In this document: in pieces, positions 53,071 through 64,000 of the stretch
Position numbering within the stretch: position 1 is the first letter of the stretch
Layout: every line of letters begins with the position of its first letter
Assembly (NCBI GenBank): GCA_029959085.1
Contig: JARWIR010000043.1
Span: 2,666,001 to 2,730,000 of the forward strand
Reading direction: 5' to 3'
Source: Nemophila menziesii
Taxonomy: Eukaryota > Streptophyta > Magnoliopsida > Boraginales > Hydrophyllaceae
DNA: 64,000 nt
Translations under genes and position numbers: made by a program
Notes under the pieces: model-generated
What the model saw: the letters and a program-made list of their open reading frames with translations, nothing else
Told to the model about the DNA's origin: nothing
Databases searched by the model: none

Positions 53071-56000
53071 TGTGTAGATATTGGATAGATTTGAACCCAT
53101 ACTCAATATGATTGGCTTAAATATTTGACAGATATGAGATTTGTGTTATATTTATGGATATTTATTAAGTAGGGACTACATAACTTTGGCTATAAGAAAC
53201 TTTGTTATCTAGTTTAGTTTTACTTAGCCTCCAAGTTGTCTTGGAGACCAAGTTATATTTGGCATCAATTTTTTCTCTCCTATATATATGTAGTATGTAT
53301 ATAAGAAATATAGAGAGGCGTGTGACCAATTAATTGAGTGTGAGTGATACACTTGTGAGAAAACATAAGAGTGATTATTGTAGACCATAGAAGAAGGTTG
53401 TTTTTCTTGTTCAAGGTTTCCTATATTATACTGAAACGGTGTGAACTTTCGTGGACGTAGGCAATTTTCCGAACCACGAAAATATTGTGTCTTTTTTTAT
53501 TTTCGGTCATGATTTTCTTTGTTATGCTCTATCTCCGTGTAATTCTTTCCAACAACTGGTATTAGAGATTTGACTCAAGTGGGAGTAATGGAAGATAAAT
53601 GGATGGTTAAGATTGAGAAATTCAATAGACTAAAGTTTGGTTTCTGTAAGATATAAATAGAAGACTATTTGTATCTTAAGGATCTTTTCCTACCTCTTGG
53701 AAGAAAGAATAAAAACCTGTCAACGATGAACGAGATTGGGAGATCCGGGATACAAAGGTATTACGGACAATACAATTATCTCTAATTCCATCAGATGCTT
53801 TCAACATTAAAAACAAAAAACCACAAAAGATTTAATCACAACTTTAAAGAGGACGTACGAGAAACCATCAACATTAAATAAATTTAATTAAAGAAGAACT
53901 TGTTCAACATGAAGATGGTGAATGCGTAGATGTTGTAGAACATCTGAATGAGGTCAATACTACGACTAGCCAGTTGTCTTCTGTGGGTATTAACTTTGAA
54001 GATGAAGTCAAATCCCCTCTTATTTATGTCTTCTTTTTCGAACTCCTGGAATGACATGGTTATAGACTAGATAAATTCACAAGTTCTAATCAAATTGCGA
54101 GCTGCAAATGTTATTGATGTAGATCCAACTGAGGAAATTTGAAGAAAAACCTCTGGAAAATCTTCTAGAATGGTTCTTAATATTTGGAGCATAGGAAGGC
54201 CTAAGTCACGTAGTGGACACAAGAACAAGGTCAAGGGTTTGCACGAGGAAAATCAAAATATCGTAGGAGCAATTACAAATATCGCCAAGATGGAAAGGGT
54301 AATGAAAAAGATGAAGGTTGTTGGCATTGTGTCACGATGGGACATTACAAGAGGAATCGTTTTCCCTAAATAAACAAGGAAAAAATCAAGGTGACAGTGA
54401 TGCATTCAATATTACTGAATATTAAAGAATGCATTAATTTTGTCCCTAGATACATTTTGCGAGTCTTGGGTTGTATATTCACGTACTTTGTTTTATGTGA
54501 CTGGTCAAAAAGAGATTCTCTCAAACTTTGTACAAGAAGACCTTTGAAAGGTATACTTAGGTGATTATGTGAGTTGTATCATTATCGAAAAAGGAGACAT
54601 ACAAATAAAGTTCTTGAATGGGTCAACTTTCCAATTTAAAGAAGTTGGTATGTGCCAGATTTGAGAAGAAATTTGATTTTAGATGGACAACTAGCGGATG
54701 ATGGATATTCCACAACATTCACTGCTGAGTCGTGAAAAATCACTAAATGATCTTAGTAGTAGCTAGACGAAATAAAGTAGGCAGTTTATATCTTACACAC
54801 GATAAGAATGATCATATTTTAGTTATATCTAATGGTATGTATTCAAAATTATGGCATTACAGGCTTGGACATATGGTCGAGAAGGGTACGAAATTACTTC
54901 ACACAAAATCCATGTTCTGAAATTTATCGAATTTGATCTTTGTGAAGATCGTATTAATGGGAAGTGAAAACGAGTTAGGTTCACAAGGTTTGGAAGAAGG
55001 CCAATGTCTCAAAGACTTGAATTGGTGCGCACTAATGTTTGTGGTCCTACTTAATTACTTTCTCTTAAAGGCTCTGTTTATTTTTTTACATGTATTGAGG
55101 ATTTTAAAAGAAATTTACAAGTATATTTCATGAAAAATAAACCTGATAATTTGAAACATTCAGAAATTGGAGAGCTCTTGTTAAGAATGAGACATGGTTG
55201 AAATTAAAATGCTTGAGGTCAAAAAATGTAGGAGAATACTGAATCAAGGAGTTTAAAGACTACTTCTCAAAATGGTATTAGAAGAGAGAAAATGATTCCA
55301 CTCACTCCCCCATCAAATAGCAGAATGCATGAACAAGACCATCATGGAGAAAGATATAAGTATGAGACTCCATGCAATATTTCCAAAGAATATCGGTCTG
55401 ATGCACTTAGTACGACGACGTATTTGATAAATAGAGGGCCTTTAGTTCCTTTGGGTGGGGCAATTCCTGAGGAATCTTGGATAAAAAGAGGTATATTTTT
55501 TCATTTGGAAGTTTTTGATTGTACCTCTTACGTTCATATTGATCCCGAAAATAGAAATAAATTTAATTCTAAATCTAGAAAATGCAATTTCATTGGTATA
55601 ATATTGATGAGTTTGGGTACCACTTATGGGATAAAGATATTAGAAAAGTTATCTGAAGTAGGGATGTTGTTTTTAATGAGTATAATCTATTCAAGGACAT
55701 AGACCAATGTATAGTAGTGCAAGAGTGTGAAAAAGGAGTATATTGCGATGAATGAAATTCCTGACAATAATGTTCTTAAAAAACAAGATACAAACATTGG
55801 TGCAAAACATACTACACCTCATACCAAAGTTTGGATGTCTATTAGAGGTCGTAGAGCCTGTTTTCACCATCTCTTCATTATTTATTTTTGATTGACAACG
55901 GTGAACTAGAATGTTTTGAGAAATATTTGCAAACTAAATTCAAAACCAAGTGGGGGGAAGTAATGGACAACAAAATCAAACTTGCGATCTAGTTGAATTG

Positions 56001-56220
56001 TCAACCGGAAAGAAGCCCATTTCACAACAAATGTGTAGATAGGCTAAAAAGGGAACATGATGATAGAAATAAGTGAGCTCCCTAGTGTTTCCTGAGAAAG
56101 TACTGAACATAAAAAAAGTTGTGGTTTAAGTTCAATATATATGCTATCACCGAAAAAAAGAAATACTAATGCATTTCGTAGGATGAAATTCTCCTCAGGC
56201 GGAACCGTAGACAAAAAGGC
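53071..56220 (+). mobile_element. Decayed Ty1-copia element (Tork/TAR-like), plus strand, without 3' LTR in view
   Basis: Likely 5' LTR 53071-53554 (TGTGTAGATATTGG... to TTTCCAACA) with TATATAAG near 53299. Next to it TGGTATTAGAGA is a mutated initiator tRNA-Met primer site. Gag start at 53588 (MEDKWMVKIEKFN), then protease-like, pre-integrase and integrase remnants. RT only as a scrap near 55960-56080. I could not find a matching 3' LTR downstream, so the right end is lost or deleted. Confidence 0.75.
53588..56080 (+). pseudogene. Copia gag-pol remnant
   Basis: Readable pieces in changing frames: gag (KFGFCKI, IEDYLYLKDLFLPL), gag middle (VVEHLNEVNTTTSQLSSVGI), protease zone (SWVVYSRTLFYVTGQKEIL), pre-integrase (KLWHYRLGHMVEKGTKLL), integrase (NGIRREK, then 55370-55600 with STTTYLINRGPLVPLGG and SYVHIDPENRNKFNSKSRK) and a short RT start. 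Many stops, so inactive. Confidence 0.82.
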
Positions 56221-57895
56221 ATTATCTTGTGGTCTTTGTGGTGGTGGTGGTACATATTAAGGTCTCTACCCGTTATGAACCAAATTTATGGGATCTAGTG
56301 GTGGGAGGGCTAGTGTTAGTGAAAAAACAAAATTATCTACATCATTCATATTCTATTCCTTTACCCTCTTATCATCTAGTAGTTGTAGTGGTATATATGG
56401 ACCTGTGTGAGAACCCATTTTCATCACTTTGCAAGTTTTGAGTCAATAGGAGCTAGCGTTTTTTTCAAAGAATGTCACATGCAACTCAAAAATAAGAGAA
56501 ATTAATCAATACTAAATATAATAATACAAAAACATATACAAAAAAAATTAGAATACGTAACAAATAACTCAGCAATGTCACTAAAAGTCACTAAAAGTTG
56601 ACCACTATTGTTATTACAGCTATGCACAATAATAAAATCTCTCTTTACCAAAATTGTGCCAAGGATCGATCCACTAAGAATTAATATTATTAAGATTGAG
56701 TTATGTAAGGTAATGTGGGTGGAATTTTTTTTTATTATGACTAAAACTACTAGGAAATAAAACACCATGCAAATTATGGGTGGAATTTTGATATTATTAT
56801 AACTAAAGCTACTAGGAAATAAAACACCATGCAATTTACCTAAAGCAAGTAATTTAGAAAAAATTGCTTATGAGTTTTAAAATTAATTTGGGATGCTAAC
56901 GTAATTGTCCTTCTTATTCATGAGTTTTATATGGGATTTTCTATACTAATACAGAATGTCTAAGACGTTCTACAAGATACTACCTTACTGAAAATTATTA
57001 CTTATTTTGCTCCTAATGGCATAGTCTATGGAACTACAGTGGACTATCTCAAAAATTGAGCCTAAACTAGTTTTGGTCTTTAATTATAAATTTTAACCTC
57101 ACCAAGGTTCTAACTAGTTTTGATCTCTGATTATCAAAAACTTGAACCCTAATGTTGATTAGTTAATTAGTGCCTAATCATGTGTCCCCTAGATACTACA
57201 AGTCGTCTAATAGGTGAAATGTATGAATCCTAATTTAGAATAAATGGCTACAAGAATATTAATGGTAGCCTAAATTTTAATCATTCATTTAATATAAACA
57301 CACAAATATATATGATGGAAAATCATTTGATAAAATACTCAAAAAAATATTTACAAACAAGGCAAGAGTGGTTTAGAAGTCAAAAGTATGGCAGATTGCA
57401 TTTGCGACAATCGTATATATGATTTTATAAGCCTGGAACAAATTTAGTGTGGAGTGTGTGTTCCCCAACTTCGAGGGTATAGTGGAAAATATTAAGAGAT
57501 TCATGTTTACCATTATCTTTTTTCATTGTATCCTCATTTCGTATTAAAAAAATAATACTTTGTTTTTTCTCACCTAAATTCGTTATATAAGTTTATGTGG
57601 GAGGAATAGATTTAACTTTTTGTTAACTTACTCTTAACATTTAGTTAAAATGGTTTTTGAGCCTGTTCATACTGATAACAATGTACATATTATGATTCTC
57701 GCATATTAGTATATTCGTTTACGATCATAAAATAAAGTCCCTCCAGGCCCATCTCAATTGATAAAACAATCAACATAACAACAGGTTGTAAACAACCGTG
57801 TGAGTTCAAATATCGAGGGAAATACTTTGGGGATGATTCCTTGTGCGTTGCCGTGGCAATATTATAAACCTAGTAAGCATACGAGATAAGGGTGA
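56221..57895. other. Spacer between the Copia relic and USP copy 2
   Basis: No gene recognised. 56717-56772 and 56778-56834 are a tandem pair sharing ACTACTAGGAAATAAAACAC. 57745-57870 (GGCCCATCTCAATTGATAAA ... GTTCAAATATCGAGGG) has weak A- and B-box-like words and could be SINE-derived. Confidence 0.5.
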
Positions 57896-57912
57896 TGTTT
57901 TTTATAAAATAA

Positions 57913-58290
57913 AAAATATATAATAGAAGATGATAAATGTGAAGAAACTTTAACATAAAAGAGGCTTTACGTAAAAGGCACAATCTTTCTTTTTTCCACA
58001 ATAAAAGGTACAATCGACATCCACATACAACTAGTAGAAGAAAAGCACAGGGAAACGCACAAATTTTACAAACCACTGTGCCAGAATACACGTTATAGGT
58101 CTAACAATAATTTTTCTTTTTAGGCAAAAACTCAATCAATAATAGAAAGATGATAAATGAAAAAGAACTTTAACATAAAAGAGCCCATTACGTAAAAGGC
58201 ACAATCAACATCCACATACAACTAGAAGAAGAAAAGCACATAGAATTAACGCACAAAATTTAGAAACAATGTTCTAGAATACACGTTGCA
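57913..58290 (+). repeat. Tandem duplication upstream of USP copy 2
   Basis: Copy A 57913-58096 and copy B 58139-58290 share TAACATAAAAGAG, TTACGTAAAAGGCACAATC, CATCCACATACAACTAG, AGAAGAAAAGCACA and a GAATACACGTT end. Each contains the bZIP-type palindrome TTACGTAA (57967-57974 and 58188-58195). Copy B runs into the conserved USP promoter. Confidence 0.85.
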
Positions 58291-58336
58291 TTTCTTGATT
58301 AGCCAAGTTTCATAAGAATCTAAAATCACCACGTCC

Positions 58337-58344
58337 TATAAAAA
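58337..58344 (+). promoter_or_regulatory. TATA box of USP copy 2
   Basis: TATAAAAA in the same context as the TATA box of copy 1 (TCCTATAAAA), about 150 bases before the ATG. Confidence 0.7.
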
Positions 58345-58486
58345 GTCACATCCGCATTACATAATTTAAACAAGAACTTATTCAAATTCGATTCTTCTTC
58401 CCTAACTTAACTTGTTCTATACAACTTTCAGACTTTTGTTATCTAGAATTAGGATACACATGGAAGGAGAAGCTTTACTTACAACA

Positions 58487-59498
58487 ATGGCGGATGAGAA
58501 ATCAGTGATGGTGGTGGGAGTAGATGATAGCGAGGTCAGCTTTTATGCATTGGAGTGGACTTTGTCACACTTATTCGTTCACCCTGAACACTCTCCCTTT
58601 AAACTTATCATCGTTCATTCCAAGCCTTTGCCTACTGCTGCTATTGGCATGGCTGGTCCAGGTATTATTCATTCTTCGACTTACTTCTCTCTATCAAAGC
58701 TTTTAACTTAGCATCGATGAACTGAAAAAAAATAAAAACTATGCAATTTTGTAGTATTTTATAAGTTAAAATATTATTTGTCCTATTATTCCTTTTTTAC
58801 TTATGGATTTACTAAAATAATTACTGTGTTGTTTTTGTGTTTGGGAGGTATTATAACTACTGCCGATGTTTTGCCACACATTGATCATGATTTGAAGAAT
58901 ATTGCCTCTAATGTTATCCAAAAATCCAAGGAGATTTGCACTGCGAAATCTGTAATTATCAAATCTCATTTTCTTTTGTTATAAGTTATCATTTTCTTCT
59001 TTTAATTGGATATTTGGTGTGCTATGTTTAAGTTCTTAATCATGGAAAACTACACTCTCAAAGTGCTTATTATGATGGCGTATTGTCACGTTTTAAGTTC
59101 AGGATATTGAGTTTGAAAGATTGAAGCACTTATCTGCAAAATTTTAGCTTACAATCTGATTTCTATCCAGGTAACTGATGTGGTATTAGAAGTTATGGAG
59201 GGAGATCCTCGGAATGCTCTCTGTGAGGCCGTAGAAAAACACCATGCCTCTGTACTAGTTGTTGGTAGTCACGGTCGTGGAGCTATTAAGAGGTAAGTGA
59301 TGTTCATGTTCTTCTCAGTAGATTCTGTTCATGAGTTTTTGTCGTAAATAATTTAGATTAGACTTAAAACTATGTTACCAAACATGTTTATGGTAATTGT
59401 TATCTTGCAGGGCTGTTCTTGGAAGTGTGAGCGATTACTGTGCACATCATGCTCACTGTACTGTGATGATCGTGAAGAAGCCCAAGACTAAACATTAA
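58487..59498 (+). CDS. Universal stress protein A-like gene, copy 2
   Basis: Exons 58487-58661, 58848-58951, 59171-59292, 59411-59498, the same four lengths (175, 104, 122, 88) and phases as copy 1; introns GT-AG. 162 residues from MADEKSVMVVGVDDSE to KKPKTKH. USP fold with the ATP loop VVGSHGRGAIKRAVLGS. Here the second position after the conserved Gly is Arg, as in many USPs, where copy 1 has Tyr. An in-frame ATG at 58460 would add nine residues (MEGEALLTT) and is the first AUG after the TATA box; its context is poorer (CACATGG), and copy 1 lacks it, so I prefer 58487. Probably a tandem duplicate of copy 1. Confidence 0.94.
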
Positions 59499-59542
59499 GT
59501 TGCTGCAATTCTCATTTGCTTCTGGATTTCTCTAGTAGTATG

Positions 59543-59548
59543 AATAAA
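59543..59548 (+). terminator. Poly(A) signal AATAAA of USP copy 2
   Basis: 45 bases after the stop codon, the same place as in copy 1. Confidence 0.7.
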
Positions 59549-59861
59549 GTTTGTTATGCAAATCTATCTATGCGTTTCTTTTCATCATTTTGTGTGTATT
59601 ATTGTAATGCTTAAATACAGTTGAGTAAACAATTTATTTACTACAGAAATTTGGTATGGTTTTACTGAAAAAATGTTGAGGTTAGGTGCTTATTTTCACA
59701 TTCTCAAATTGTTGTGTAGATCAACCATAAATTATATATATTGTTGTTGTGTGTGACTTGTGTCTATCTGATAAATGAACGTATTTAAGGTAATTTTTGC
59801 ATTACTATCTGTTGTGCAAATATCACTTGGTGTCCATTAGGACGGTCAATGGGAGTGTTTG

Positions 59862-61272
59862 TGTCACGCCCCACAAATCCTCTAACTAAACACCCGAACA
59901 ACTAAAACTTATCAATAAATCGCGTGATATCCTTACAAAATATTTATGATAATACTATAGCTAAACTTTTCAGAATTTATCAACTTCTGCAAGAAAGAAA
60001 AGACCAATACAAATTTAGGTATGCGAATACTTCTACCTTTGAAATAATTCTATTGTCCTTATCAGCTCTTAAAAAAAAAGTAAACAACAATAACAAATGA
60101 GCAGTGTGCTTAGTAATACAGAATACCATAAGCTGCAACATAGCTCCGGTTCAAATACTTTCTTGTAGATCGGCGGTCCAAAAACTGTATTTAACCTGTG
60201 CAGCGGCGGTCGAAAACTGCATTTAACCCGTGCAGCGGCGGTCGAAAACTGCATTTAACCCGTGCAGCGGCGGTCGAAAACTGCATTTAACCCGTGCAGC
60301 GGCGGTCGAAAACTGCATTTAACCCGTGCAGCGGCGGTCGAAAACTGCATTTAACCCGTGCAGCGGCGGTCGAAAACTGCATTTAACCCGTGCAGCGGCG
60401 GTCGAAAACTGCATTTAACCCGTGCAGCGGCGGTCGAAAACTGCATTTAACCCGTGCAGCGGCGGTCAAAAACTGCATTTAACCCGTGCAGCGGCGGTCG
60501 AGCACTGCATTTAACCCGTGCAGCGGCGGTCGGTCGGAAACTGAGTACCAAACCCTCGAACAAATTAATTGAACAAAGCTTATGAATGAACAACAATTGA
60601 AGGCTTGTGATCGAACAATTACTAAGTTAGAAAAATGGCAGTATAAAGCAAGAATGTTTAATCCAACAAGATAAAAAGAATGAAATAATGACTAATAGAT
60701 GAATATAACATACCAGACTCACAAATTCTACATTTCAAATTATAAGACATAGTTTATAATAAGCAAACAAAGTGTATAGGAAAGATATACACAAGTCTAT
60801 AAACAAAACTATTATAAACTAGAGGATGATTTTCTTTGCAAAAGAGGTTTGAGGATAAGGAAGAATGAAAGATAATCTATTATAACTTTAATTAAGAATC
60901 ACAAGAATATACATATATATTTAAATTGAAAAGAAAAGGATAATTATACTTATCTCCATAAGAGTTAGATCATCTAATCTTCCCTCTATCTAGAAAGAAA
61001 CCCTCCCTTAACAACCTGAAGTGAACTTCATCATCTCTGTCTTCTCGGTGATACTCCTCCCCCATCTCATCAAATAGGCAAAGACATATTCCCCCTAGTG
61101 GAATGCGTGAGGCCCCGGAGAAAAATAAGAATAAGGTGTCTTATTACCAAAATGTCCTTCTAAAAAAAATACTTTCCTGAATTTTCTAAATTGGTCTCCA
61201 TAATTTTTATAAATTCATCAATTGACCCCTTTAATAAACTTTGACTCTAAAATAAAATTATCAGATATTACA
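59862..61272 (+). mobile_element. Solo LTR of a Ty3-gypsy (chromovirus-like) element
   Basis: Starts TGTCACGCCCCACAAATCC and ends CAGATATTACA, ends common in chromovirus (Del/Tekay-type) LTRs. Perfect target-site duplication GTTTG at 59857-59861 and 61273-61277. 1411 bases, no internal region. Carries a minisatellite (60165-60540). The lineage call rests only on the end sequences. Confidence 0.85.
60165..60540. repeat. 32-base minisatellite, about 11-12 copies
   Basis: Unit core GCAGCGGCGGTCGAAAACTG followed by CATTTAACCCGT. Eleven GCAGCGGCGGTC starts spaced 32 bases apart from 60200, plus a diverged first unit (GATCGGCGGTCCAAAA). Units are almost identical; only the first and last two or three differ. 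Rich in CG and CNG sites within AT-rich DNA. Not a multiple of three, so not coding. Confidence 0.95.
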
Positions 61273-61277
61273 GTTTG

Positions 61278-61488
61278 AGATGGGTTTATGTTTATCTATC
61301 TCCATACTCTCCCTCACAAAAGAGAAAGAAGTCTCACAATCCGCCCCTTCACGACCTTCTTCACCACCTCCACCCTGCCCCATATTTTAAATTCCTGTGC
61401 GGATTGGGGTAGATCCCACGTACGGGTTATGATCCAAACCAAAACAAGCTTATACTAAAAAAAAACATACTATAGCTTGAACCAAAAA
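61278..61488. other. Spacer between the solo LTR and the SINE
   Basis: C-rich on the plus strand, nothing recognisable. Confidence 0.5.
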
Positions 61489-61500
61489 GCGTCTTATGGA

Positions 61501-61627
61501 GATCGATAGTTGGCTTAGTGGTTAGGTTACTCCGCAGAGACCAAGAGGTCCTGGGATCGAATCTCATTGGAGTAATTTACTCTGAGTCCAAAGTGGCTCT
61601 CTCATGTATTAAAAAAAAACGTCTTAT
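61501..61627 (+). mobile_element. tRNA-derived SINE
   Basis: A-box-like TGGCTTAGTGG (61511-61521), B-box-like GGTCCTGGGATCGAATC, a unique body with GAGTCCAAAGTGGCTCT, and an A-tail. The 12-base direct repeat GCGTCTTATGGA stands on both sides (61489-61500 and 61628-61639), as after LINE-driven retroposition. Confidence 0.88.
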
Positions 61628-61639
61628 GCGTCTTATGGA

Positions 61640-63696
<2,057 letters not shown>

Positions 63697-63702
63697 AAAA
63701 AA
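63697..63702 (-). terminator. Pol III terminator of tRNA-Leu
   Basis: Six T residues on the minus strand, three bases after the tRNA end. Confidence 0.8.
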
Positions 63703-63705
63703 TCA

Positions 63706-63785
<80 letters not shown>
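63706..63785 (-). tRNA. tRNA-Leu (anticodon UAG)
   Basis: 80 bases. Acceptor stem GACAGTT with AGCTGTC and discriminator A; D arm with TGGCCGAGTGG (A box); anticodon stem CCAGA/TCTGG around loop TTTAGGC; long variable arm typical of Leu; T arm GTGGG/CCCAC with TTCAAAT (B box GGTTCAAATCC). All stems pair (one G-T pair in the acceptor), there is no intron, and a T6 terminator follows. It looks functional. Confidence 0.97.
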
Positions 63786-64000
63786 ACATATTAGTGATAT
63801 TGACTTTTATGAATGATATCTAATACATGTTGTTGACACAAGTGGTATTAATGTAATTATTATTTATCTTTCACAAAAAGTTATCGCTTTTACATGTATT
63901 TTTCTCTCATCAAACATACAAGTTTTCAAACTCTCCAAATTAATTTTATTGACACTAAGATTGTAGCAAAAGACAAACATCCAAACTAAAAGCAGACTGT
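63786..64000. other. Upstream flank of tRNA-Leu
   Basis: AT-rich; no further feature seen. Confidence 0.5.

Noticed and set aside
57745..57870. A second SINE
   Set aside because: Only weak A- and B-box-like words, with no tail or target duplication; mentioned only as a possibility.
60165..60540. CRISPR-like array of regular repeats
   Set aside because: The 32-base units are adjacent with no spacers, in a plant LTR; this is a minisatellite.

Overview
The window reads as nuclear DNA of a flowering plant, most likely a eudicot. The evidence is genes split by short GT-AG introns, AT-rich spacers with long dinucleotide microsatellites, Ty1-copia and Ty3-gypsy elements, a Stowaway MITE, an L1-type LINE, a tRNA-derived SINE and a nuclear-type tRNA-Leu. 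I cannot place the species. Only four units look like live host genes: the 3' part of an ABCC (MRP-type) transporter gene (1-3599), two universal stress protein (USP) genes (42009-43024 and 58487-59498) and tRNA-Leu(UAG) (63706-63785, minus). Nearly everything else is transposon or decayed spacer.

1-30.2 kb: the ABCC gene is followed by a decayed tandem copy. That pseudogene is split by a 22.6 kb nest of retroelements, each with a readable target-site duplication (TSD): a Copia element (E1, 6221-28838, TSD TCTTT); inside it a second Copia element (E2, 6543-22811, minus, TSD TGTCT); inside E2's integrase an Athila-like gypsy element (E3, 9251-20537, minus, TSD ATAGT); and inside E3's gag a solo LTR of E3's own family (17197-18678, TSD GTAGT). 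The missing NBD2 exon of the pseudogene reappears on the far side, at 30064.

28.8-41.8 kb: two foldback MITE-like elements, an LTR-like block with internal tandem repeats, a solo LTR of the E3 family with another solo LTR inside it (34682-37901), a Stowaway MITE and a 5'-truncated LINE that ends just upstream of the first USP gene.

42-59.5 kb: the two USP genes have identical exon lengths and intron phases, so they are a tandem duplicate. They are now about 15.5 kb apart because of a relic of an E3-family element (about 44.95-52.4 kb, carrying a solo LTR with another solo LTR inside it) and a decayed Copia element (53.07-56.2 kb). The second USP gene has a duplicated upstream segment that repeats TTACGTAA.

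59.8-64 kb: a gypsy solo LTR with a perfect TSD and a 32-bp minisatellite inside it, a SINE with a 12-bp target duplication, an AT-rich spacer that may hold the leader of a gene beyond the window, and the tRNA.

I found no new enzyme or defence system. The most original signals are in the E3 family. A small hairpin with a GGA-type loop sits directly before the polypurine tract, and its pairing is kept while its stem sequence changes between copies. The internal region joins protease directly to an integrase tail, with no reverse transcriptase, RNase H or integrase core. The two LTRs of the complete copy have diverged unevenly.
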